From: an uncultured Prevotellaceae bacterium | GTDB lineage: Bacteria > Bacteroidota > Bacteroidia > Bacteroidales > Muribaculaceae | DNA: 64,000 nucleotides | Direction of reading: 5' to 3' | Assembly: GCA_900318205.1 (NCBI GenBank) | Contig: ONJS01000004.1 | Span: 186,001 to 250,000 of the forward strand | Shown: positions 58,218 through 64,000 of the stretch, piece by piece | Numbering within the stretch: the first letter of the stretch is position 1 | How the letters are laid out: each line of letters starts with the position of its first letter | The notes under the pieces: generated by a model | The model's input: only the letters and a program-made list of their open reading frames with translations | Database searches by the model: none | Told to the model about the DNA's origin: nothing | Program-made: the position numbers and the translations under genes

Positions 58218-59336
58218 TCAATCGCCCCATAAAATTGGGCAATTATCATCATGCTCCAATCTGATGATCATTGGATTCTTTTCAACTTGGACATCCTTGC
58301 TGAAATAATCGTAATACTTAGCTTCAATAACAACCCCTTCGGGTACTTTTAATGAGAAATGACCTTCAAAATCAGTTAATGTACCCAAATCACAACCCTT
58401 TACGCAAACATTAGCTCCAATCAATGGTTCATCATTTTCATCTACAACCGTTCCCAAGACTTGATACAGTTTGATAGGGTTTTTCTCTTTTAGTCCAAAC
58501 ATGTCTAACGTTTGCTTATCAACTTCAAGTGCAACAGTTATTGTGTCACAACTATCAACAATAACGTCTTTTGACAAAAAACCAGGGTATGATATCGTAA
58601 GTATAGCACCCTCCTTGGCACATAGTTTAAATTCTCCATTAAGATCTGACCTATTCAACATTGGAGAATTGTCACGTTGGTAAAACGCTCCAACTAACGG
58701 CTCACCATCGCATCCATCGATGACTTTTACAGTCACAATCTTTTGTTCAAGCCTAATGACAAATTCAAGGCCATCAATAGGGCCTTGAACAGGCTTATAT
58801 AACGGGTGTTCTATCTTAAGTGAATCGTCACCCTTTTCTATCAGCGTAAAATCAAAATGGCCATTGGAGTCGGTCAGAACTTTATTGCCCGAAGGCATTG
58901 ATGTAACAGTCGCACCAGAAAGAGGTTTTGCATTTTGATTATAGACAGTACCATATAAGGCATGCCCTCTCCAGCCAGAAATAGACCTGCATCTACTGCA
59001 CCAGAATCTTGGTGGCAATAATCGGAATTTCATTGGATGCCCATTGACAACCTTTTCTGTTGTTTCACAACCCATGAAATCCACTACTAATGTATCGCCT
59101 ATTCCAGCTTCTATGCTGAACTCGCCATTAAAACCAGTACATGTTTTATGTCGAAATCCCTTAACAAGAACTGTTGCACCAATACATGGTTCGTCATTAG
59201 TCGCATCAGTGACCACACCGGTTACATTTATAGGTGAGCTGATATCCACAACAGGCTGAGCAATTGTAACTCCAGCCCATAGTAGCATCATCAGATAGAA
59301 TATGATATGTTTATAATCCAGTCTCATAATAGTCAA
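58218..59336 (-). CDS. Secreted protein with four carboxypeptidase-regulatory-like (CarboxypepD_reg) repeats
   Basis: This 372-residue protein has a signal peptide (HIIFYLMMLLWAGVTIAQP) and about four beta-sandwich repeats of the CarboxypepD_reg type: INVTGVVTDATNDEPCIGATVLVKG...GFNGEFSIEAGIGDTLVVDFMGCE, LYGTVYNQNAKPLSGATVTSM, VKVIDGCDGEPLVGAFYQRD, and LGTVVDENDEPLIGANVCVKGCDLGTLTDFEGHFSLKVPEG. In SusC-like receptors this domain sits N-terminal to the plug; here it occurs alone in tandem without any TonB box or barrel. The first and second repeats are joined by a segment with FWCSRCRS. The ligand is unknown. It is followed by the lipoprotein gene. Confidence 0.75.
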   Translation of the reverse strand: MTIMRLDYKHIIFYLMMLLWAGVTIAQPVVDISSPINVTGVVTDATNDEPCIGATVLVKGFRHKTCTGFNGEFSIEAGIGDTLVVDFMGCETTEKVVNGHPMKFRLLPPRFWCSRCRSISGWRGHALYGTVYNQNAKPLSGATVTSMPSGNKVLTDSNGHFDFTLIEKGDDSLKIEHPLYKPVQGPIDGLEFVIRLEQKIVTVKVIDGCDGEPLVGAFYQRDNSPMLNRSDLNGEFKLCAKEGAILTISYPGFLSKDVIVDSCDTITVALEVDKQTLDMFGLKEKNPIKLYQVLGTVVDENDEPLIGANVCVKGCDLGTLTDFEGHFSLKVPEGVVIEAKYYDYFSKDVQVEKNPMIIRLEHDDNCPILWGD

Positions 59337-59382
59337 ATAGTTAGTTGCTTATTTTGTGTAATATATAAATGGCATACTTGAA

Positions 59383-59901
59383 TTACTGTTTGAATTCAAA
59401 CCACAATCCTGATAGGCTGTCATAGTGTTCCTTCCAAAAATCGAATCCAACTTTTTTCATAAAAACACGTTTCTCGTTTTCATCAAAAAAACGGACTAAA
59501 TTCTCATTCTCAAAATCTACTATATAAACATACACATTACCGCCTTTATTTATTCTAAGTCGCGAAATGTTCATCGACATAAAAGTAGGCAATAATTGTT
59601 TCAAAGAATCTTGATTTATAAAGCCGCGAATAGAATCCACGCTGTATATTGTTTGGCCTGTTTTGTCACATATAAGTTTATAGTAGTTAGAGTCATTCAT
59701 AGATACACAGACGACAGCACTATCTCCATTCAAATCACAACCACGAATAATGAAATCATATCCTTGAAAGGCTTTGAAATCATCCTCATAAGTCATTTCT
59801 ACAAAACCATTCTTAATTTGCACAAAATGATACCTACAGTACATTTCATAAATGACAAGGCTGGCCAATAGAACAATCAAAATAATCAGTAGCTTTCTCA
59901 T
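59383..59901 (-). CDS. AT-rich membrane-anchored protein of unknown function
   Basis: This 172-residue protein has an N-terminal anchor (KLLIILIVLLASLVIYEMY) and a mixed alpha/beta body: NGFVEMTYEDDFKAFQGYDFIIRGCDLNGDSAVVCVS, then RLRINKGGNVYVYIVDFENENLVRFFD. No family is recognised. It is the first of the three AT-rich genes in this insertion and has 46 bp before the next one. The body probably faces the periplasm. Confidence 0.55.
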   Translation of the reverse strand: MRKLLIILIVLLASLVIYEMYCRYHFVQIKNGFVEMTYEDDFKAFQGYDFIIRGCDLNGDSAVVCVSMNDSNYYKLICDKTGQTIYSVDSIRGFINQDSLKQLLPTFMSMNISRLRINKGGNVYVYIVDFENENLVRFFDENEKRVFMKKVGFDFWKEHYDSLSGLWFEFKQ

Positions 59902-59977
59902 GACTTCTAACTGTTTTTATAACTGCAAATATATTGCCTCTTAATCATGTCGGCAATACCCAAATGGGTATTTTTAT

Positions 59978-60245
59978 CTATTTTCTCTTATTTTTCGGTG
60001 ATTTATTGTTCATGAGGCGCTGGTACTCGTCCTGCGCCTGTTTTATGCCCTTGTCTCCGGTCACGGTGTTGACGGTGACGAAGGGCTCGTCCAATCGCTC
60101 GTTGAGACGGGCGATGATCTATTTCAAGTCTTTGCTCTCCTGGACTATCACCTGCGGTTGGCTTTGTGCCAAAGCCATCGGTGCGGTGATTGACTTTGAA
60201 AATTGGTGCAAGGCGAGTGCAGAGGTAAGCTCGCTTGCGCTATGC
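59978..60245 (-). pseudogene. Prophage tape-measure protein remnant, C-terminal fragment with in-frame stop
   Basis: Reading the minus strand from about 60245 gives SELTSALALHQFSKSITAPM, then LAQSQPQVIVQESKDLK, a TAG stop at 60127-60125, then IIARLNERLDEPFVTVNTVT, GDKGIKQAQDEYQRLM and NNKSPKNKRK ending at 59978. The ERLDEPFVTVNTVTGDKGIK and AQDEY-x-x-LM-x-NKSP-K-x-R/K pattern matches, from memory, the ends of tail-length tape-measure proteins in Mu-like Bacteroidetes prophages. The TAG lies where a Glu codon would be one base away, so this is a decayed gene. Confidence 0.62.
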
Positions 60246-60353
60246 CAATATGGTGAATTCGTTTAATTCGTGGACAAGACCAAAGGATTCGGGGGCCATT
60301 GTACTTATTGTATTTATTGTTTTCCTTATAGATTGTGGTTTTTTGGCAAAAAA

Positions 60354-60385
60354 TTTGCAGGGTTGGGGCAAAAACTGTACTTTCG
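60354..60385 (+). promoter_or_regulatory. Promoter for frr
   Basis: TTTG at 60354-60357 and TACTTTCG at 60378-60385 are 20 bp apart, with one mismatch in the -7 box. The leader to the frr ATG is about 135 nt. Confidence 0.5.
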
Positions 60386-60403
60386 TGACCATTAAAATGG
60401 TAA

Positions 60404-60480
60404 AAACTACGAATTACACGAATTACGCGTTTTTACTAAGTGGCTATTCATATTAGTTTAATTAGTGAAATTCGTAGTTT
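60404..60480 (+). repeat. 12-bp inverted repeat in the frr leader
   Basis: AAACTACGAATT (60404-60415) and AATTCGTAGTTT (60469-60480) are perfectly inverted across 53 nt. The AATTCGTGTAATTCGTAGTTT-like wording is a repeated intergenic type in Bacteroidales. It may form a stem in the leader RNA. Confidence 0.5.
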
Positions 60481-60525
60481 CAAATAGAAATAATTAAGGA
60501 CAAAAACTATATAAAAAACAAGACT

Positions 60526-61086
60526 ATGAATGACGTGAAATTTTATCTCGACGCAGCCGAGAAAAAGATGCAGGAAGCCGTGGATTTCCTCGATGACACC
60601 CTGGCACACATCCGTGCAGGCAAAGCCAACGTGAAGATTCTGGACGGCATCCGTGTGAACTACTATGGCAGCCCCGTGCCCATTGACAATGTCGCCAACG
60701 TGAGCACCCCCGACCAGCGCACCATCGCCATCATGCCGTGGGAGCGCAACATGATCGGCACCATTGAGAAGGCCATCATCGACAGCAACGTGGGCATCAT
60801 GCCCGTGAACAACGGTGAGGTCATCCGCCTGAACATTCCACCGCTGACCGAGGAACGCCGCAAGCTGCTCGTGAAGGACTCCAAGGCCGAGAGCGAGAAG
60901 GCCCGCGTGAGCATCCGCAACGCCCGCCGCGAAGCCATCGAGGGTCTGAAGAAGGCCGTCAAGGAAGGCATGAGCGAGGACATCAGCAAGGACGGTGAGG
61001 ACAAGGTGCAGAAGATTCATGACAAGTTCATGAAGAAGATCGACGAGATCTTTGCCGCCAAGGAAAAGGAAATCCTGACCGTGTAA
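60526..61086 (+). CDS. frr: Ribosome recycling factor
   Basis: This 186-residue protein has standard RRF length and sequence: MQEAVDFLDDTLAHIRAGKANVKILDGIRVNYYGSPVPIDNVANVSTPDQRTIAI, IGTIEKAIIDSNVGIMPVNNGEVIRLNIPPLTEERRKLLVK, and a C-terminal three-helix arm ending in EDKVQKIHDKFMKKIDEIFAAKEKEILTV. With EF-G it splits the post-termination ribosome. It usually follows pyrH; here it lies alone behind a phage-remnant region and before the DUF6056 genes. A perfect hairpin terminator follows 8 bp after the stop. Confidence 0.98.
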   Translation: MNDVKFYLDAAEKKMQEAVDFLDDTLAHIRAGKANVKILDGIRVNYYGSPVPIDNVANVSTPDQRTIAIMPWERNMIGTIEKAIIDSNVGIMPVNNGEVIRLNIPPLTEERRKLLVKDSKAESEKARVSIRNARREAIEGLKKAVKEGMSEDISKDGEDKVQKIHDKFMKKIDEIFAAKEKEILTV

Positions 61087-61093
61087 CAATAAT

Positions 61094-61130
61094 TCAAGTT
61101 CTAAAGTGACAACGCCACTTTAGAACTTGA
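61094..61130 (+). terminator. Terminator after frr
   Basis: A perfect 15-bp stem (TCAAGTTCTAAAGTG at 61094-61108, complement at 61116-61130) has a 7-nt loop. There is only a weak T-rich tail. Confidence 0.7.
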
Positions 61131-61170
61131 AGTTTAGAGTTTAGGGTTTAGAGAGATTTGAAAATGTTTG

Positions 61171-61195
61171 GAGACGCAAGATTTTGCGTCTCTAC
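61171..61195. repeat. Degenerate copy of the palindromic repeat element
   Basis: GAGACGCAAGATTTTGCGTCTC is the core of the 28-bp palindrome at 28692-28719 with one substitution in the left arm. It overlaps the apparent N-terminus of the following membrane-protein frame. Confidence 0.75.
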
Positions 61196-61233
61196 TTACA
61201 AATCGGGAACTGAAAACTGACAACCATCTGAGT

Positions 61234-62967
61234 TTGCCAGTATTCAACCGCTGGCATGATGTGGCCTACTGGGGTCTCATGCTTGTGGTGTGTGCCGTTT
61301 TCTACTGGATGAATGTGCTGACGCCGTTCAAGGAGGACGACATGCTGCACTCGATGGTCATCGGTGACCTGACTCCCATCAACTCGGTGAGCGACCTGTT
61401 GCACTGCTGGTGGAACAAGTATCTTATCACCAACGGCCGTTCCTCGGACATGGTGGCAGAACTCTTCTGCGGCCTGCTGGGTAAACCCCTGTTCAACGTG
61501 CTCAACACGTTGATGTTTGGCTTGCTAGCTCATGTGGTGAGCCTGCTTGCCACCCATCGCCGCTCACTGCTCGCCCAAGGGATGCTCTATGCCTGCATCG
61601 GCACCTGCTATCCTGTTCCTGGCGAGACGATGCTGTGGCTTGCCGGCAGTTGCAACTACCTGTGGACCATCACGGCTTCACTGTGGTTCCTCTACTACCT
61701 GTTGCACCACCCGAGCAGCCGCATGGGTTGGGGAAAATCCATCTTGTTCTTCTTGGGCGCAATGCTTGCCGGAGCCGGCAACGAGGCGACCTCGTTTGGC
61801 CTGCTGGCGGGTATGGTATTGTATTATGCCTTCAACCGTCGTCAGATTGACCGCACGGTGATTGTGGGCATGGCGGGCTATCTGCTCGGTGTGCTATGTA
61901 TCGTGGCATCACCCGCCGCTTGGGAACGTGCCATGGGAGGCGGCATCGTGACAGACCTTCCTGTCCAGGATTTGCTGGTCAGCCGCCTGTACATCCTTGC
62001 CGAGAAGTCCATGCGTTTCCTGGTACCGCTTGCAGCGATTGCAGCGGGCATCGCCGTACTGGCATGGAAAGGGTTCAAAACCCTTAAAACGAGCGTTTGG
62101 CCCTATATCTTCATCATGATCGTTCTTGTGCTGGCGGTGCTTGGCCTGAATGCCGAACGCCCCTATGCCGGACTTGCCACCGTTTCGCTCATCGTCACCA
62201 TCATTGCCGCCGACGCATTAACGAGCCGCTACAGGTTGCTACGAGCCGCCGTCATTGCCGCATGTCTGGCGCTCAGCGTTTTCACCTTCGGGCAGGGTAT
62301 CAAGTCCCTGACCGAGTATCAAGCGATTGAAGCAGACGTCCTGGATGAGGTCAAGCATGCTCCCCGCCAAGCCATCCTGCATGAGAGGCCTTTCTCGGTT
62401 TACAACCGTTTCCTCTATCCCCTGAAATTCAAGTCAGACTGGTACTTTACCAACGAATACATCTGGCGCGCCTACTTTGACAAGGAAAATATCCAGTTCG
62501 TCTCTGACTCGGTTTACACCAGGTTCAACGAGGGGCGCCTCCTGGACGGAGCCATTGCTATGCCCTTCGTCAGCGACCAACCTTCCACTGCGGGTGAGTT
62601 GGTGGCATTTCCTGATCAAGACTACATGCTGCTGACCTTGAGAACCGACACGCTGCCCACCGCCTATCAAGTGGGCACCGCCTATCGAAGCGACACCGAT
62701 CAATCCCTATCGGCCAGTGAAGAGACTTACCGCCGGCAGCACGCCATCAATACCACCAGCGACCCCTTCGGGTACTACCCCTTGCGCTATGAGGGACAAG
62801 TGCGGATGGTACTCCCTCTTATGGGAAACGAGGTAACCTCCATGCATCTGTTGCTAGACTATGCCGGTGACAAGGTCCTCATGCTTCACAGGCAAGGGCC
62901 CAACCCCGCCGACGCCGGAGCATCGATCAACCAGAACACTAACCAAACCGCCTTGAACAATGGATAA
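61234..62967 (+). CDS. DUF6056-like polytopic membrane protein (copy B), non-ATG start
   Basis: The reading frame is open from 61168 but its first codons lie inside the palindromic repeat and no ATG precedes the first membrane helix. By comparison with copy C (which starts MDNKRLSIN...RWHDAAYWG), translation should begin about 15 residues before RWHDVAYWG, and TTG (61234) or CTG (61228) are the only plausible codons. Hydrophobic segments and conserved loops match copy A: MLVVCAVFYWMNVLTPFKEDDMLHS, LGKPLFNVLNTLMFGLLAHVVSLL, VPGETMLWLAGSCNYLWTITAS, NEATSFGLLAGMVLYYAFNRRQIDRTVIV. The C-terminal soluble domain is present. A strong promoter is not evident. The stop overlaps the start of copy C by 8 bp. 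Confidence 0.68.
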   Translation: MPVFNRWHDVAYWGLMLVVCAVFYWMNVLTPFKEDDMLHSMVIGDLTPINSVSDLLHCWWNKYLITNGRSSDMVAELFCGLLGKPLFNVLNTLMFGLLAHVVSLLATHRRSLLAQGMLYACIGTCYPVPGETMLWLAGSCNYLWTITASLWFLYYLLHHPSSRMGWGKSILFFLGAMLAGAGNEATSFGLLAGMVLYYAFNRRQIDRTVIVGMAGYLLGVLCIVASPAAWERAMGGGIVTDLPVQDLLVSRLYILAEKSMRFLVPLAAIAAGIAVLAWKGFKTLKTSVWPYIFIMIVLVLAVLGLNAERPYAGLATVSLIVTIIAADALTSRYRLLRAAVIAACLALSVFTFGQGIKSLTEYQAIEADVLDEVKHAPRQAILHERPFSVYNRFLYPLKFKSDWYFTNEYIWRAYFDKENIQFVSDSVYTRFNEGRLLDGAIAMPFVSDQPSTAGELVAFPDQDYMLLTLRTDTLPTAYQVGTAYRSDTDQSLSASEETYRRQHAINTTSDPFGYYPLRYEGQVRMVLPLMGNEVTSMHLLLDYAGDKVLMLHRQGPNPADAGASINQNTNQTALNNG

Positions 62968-64000
62968 CAAGCGACTATCAATCAACTCCCACGCGACCCG
63001 GTGGCATGATGCCGCCTACTGGGGCCTGATGCTCGTCGTCTGCATCTTGTTCTATATCATGAACTGCTGGACTTCCTTCAAGGAGGATGACATGGAGTTC
63101 TCCCTGCTGCGTGATGCAGGGCTCATGGATTTTCTGCGAGCCCAGTATGACCATTATATGACTGCCAACGGCCGTTGTGCCGACTTCTTTGCGACCCTTT
63201 TCTGTGCCTATCTGGGCAAGCCGTTGTTTAACGTCGTCAACACCTTGATGTTTGCCGGAATGGCCCATCTGGTAAGTCTCCTGAGCACGGGTCGCCGGTC
63301 GGTGCTGGTACTGGCACTGTTCATCGCCTACGTTGGCTTGTGGTTCCCGGTACCCGGTCAGACGATGCTGTTTGTCGCAGGCAGTTGCAACTACATGTGG
63401 GCCATCGTTGCCTCGCTGTTGATGGTATATCTGCTGCGGAAGTACAGCCGCCAGCCTCGTCCCGGCAAAATCAAAACCATCCTGCTCATCCTGTTGGCTT
63501 TTGTCGCAGGAAACTTCAATGAGGCGACTTCGTTCGGCTTCTTCGGCGGCTTGGTGCTGTATTATCTTTTCAACCGCAAAGAAATCAATCGCACCGTCGT
63601 ATTGGTGCTGCTGTCATACCTGGCTGGACTCGTCGTCATTATGGGGTCACCTGCCGCTTGGCAACGAGCCTCGACCAGCGTGGTTGTCGATTTAAGTTTC
63701 AAGGACCTGCTGATGAGCCGCGCCTACATCTTCGCCAAGATGATGGTGCGCATCGTTGCCCCAGCACTCGCCGTGCTGGTCGGTTGCGTAATGCTGGTGA
63801 AGAAATCCGTTCGACCTCTGCTCCAATGCTTGTGGACCTATATCCTACCCTGCCTCATGTTGCTGATGATTGCACTGGGATACCTGTATGACAGAGCCTA
63901 TGCCCCCATGGCGACGGTAGGCTTCATCATTCTCGCCATGGTCATCGATAGCCTGACAGCACGGCGGTCCGTGGTGCGACTTGCGGTCATCATCCTATGC
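62960..64000 (+). CDS. DUF6056-like polytopic membrane protein (copy C), cut by window edge
   Basis: The ATG at 62960 lies 8 bp inside copy B and opens a frame that runs to the right end of the window (347 codons present). The N-terminus is DNKRLSINSHATRWHDAAYWG. The same landmarks as in copy B appear: LMLVVCILFYIMNCWTSFKEDDMEF, LGKPLFNVVNTLMFAGMAHLVSLLS, VPGQTMLFVAGSCNYMWAIVAS, NFNEATSFGFFGGLVLYYLFNRKEINRTVV. It is the third member of this family in the window. The overlap points to one transcript with copy B. The family is membrane-bound and its catalytic status is unproven. Confidence 0.75.
   Translation, partial: MDNKRLSINSHATRWHDAAYWGLMLVVCILFYIMNCWTSFKEDDMEFSLLRDAGLMDFLRAQYDHYMTANGRCADFFATLFCAYLGKPLFNVVNTLMFAGMAHLVSLLSTGRRSVLVLALFIAYVGLWFPVPGQTMLFVAGSCNYMWAIVASLLMVYLLRKYSRQPRPGKIKTILLILLAFVAGNFNEATSFGFFGGLVLYYLFNRKEINRTVVLVLLSYLAGLVVIMGSPAAWQRASTSVVVDLSFKDLLMSRAYIFAKMMVRIVAPALAVLVGCVMLVKKSVRPLLQCLWTYILPCLMLLMIALGYLYDRAYAPMATVGFIILAMVIDSLTARRSVVRLAVIILC

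Noticed and set aside
59934-60266. A 110-codon plus-strand frame in the phage-remnant region
   Set aside because: The minus strand of the same stretch carries recognisable phage tape-measure sequence, so the plus frame is its shadow.
1-64000. tRNA, rRNA, CRISPR or intact insertion sequence
   Set aside because: Reading the intergenic regions on both strands, I found no cloverleaf, no regularly spaced direct repeats and no transposase with terminal inverted repeats.

Overview
The window looks like a chromosomal segment of a gut-type Bacteroidales bacterium (Prevotellaceae/Muribaculaceae-like; I cannot resolve the genus). The grounds are: at least a dozen intergenic regions with the Bacteroidota promoter form (TTTG or TTG, about 20 bp, TAnnTTTG); families largely confined to this phylum (DUF4251 lipoproteins, DUF4838, GH97, GH109, SPII lipoproteins, Bacteroidales-type dockerin repeats, DUF6056 membrane proteins); and a MurA with Asp in place of the fosfomycin-target Cys. 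Most of the window is GC-rich. Three stretches are visibly AT-rich and look acquired: 5.0-7.6 kb, 22.9-27.8 kb and 57.7-60.0 kb. I see no rRNA, tRNA, CRISPR array or intact mobile element.

Layout. 0-5 kb: the end of one NUC-type nuclease, a DUF4838/discoidin protein, a second NUC nuclease and mnmE. 5-7.6 kb: an AT-rich two-gene unit encoding a PD-(D/E)XK-like nuclease and a fusion of an uncharacterised domain to an agmatine/peptidylarginine-type deiminase. 7.8-11.8 kb: HD hydrolase, FAD oxidoreductase and GH97 glycosidase. 12-14.4 kb: murB-murA behind a partly duplicated promoter. 14.5-18.3 kb: a GH109-like protein, an N-acetylhexosamine-kinase-like protein and a lipoprotein, suggesting amino-sugar salvage. 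18.5-20 kb: a compact DUF6249 / ECF sigma / small membrane protein operon. 20-22.8 kb: small redox and accessory proteins. 22.9-27.8 kb: one 1629-residue protein combining a DEDD exonuclease-like domain, RecQ and a UvrD-type helicase.

28-38 kb: housekeeping and repair genes (UraA-type permease, AlkD, CE1-like esterase, AlkZ-related protein, SbcD-SbcC). 37.7-39.3 kb: two DUF4251 lipoproteins and a DNPH1/Rcl-like nucleotide hydrolase. 39.5-46.2 kb: a giant secreted BNR/LamG/dockerin protein next to a membrane-anchored Kelch-AraC regulator that probably controls it. 46.3-50.2 kb: a tightly packed minus-strand operon (DMT transporter, truncated RhuM, beta-carbonic anhydrase lacking one zinc ligand, TfoX-N, nitroreductase, thioredoxin, thioesterase, small Cys/His protein). 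50.2-53.7 kb: CotH-like lipoprotein, S24 repressor, M16 peptidase. 53.8-64 kb: a surface-glycan-like locus of two tandem GT2 enzymes and three DUF6056-type membrane proteins. It is interrupted by two degraded prophage fragments enclosing three AT-rich genes, and by frr.

The best candidates for something undescribed are the deiminase-fusion/nuclease pair, the Kelch-AraC regulator with its giant secreted neighbour, and the GT2/DUF6056 array with its phage-remnant interruption.
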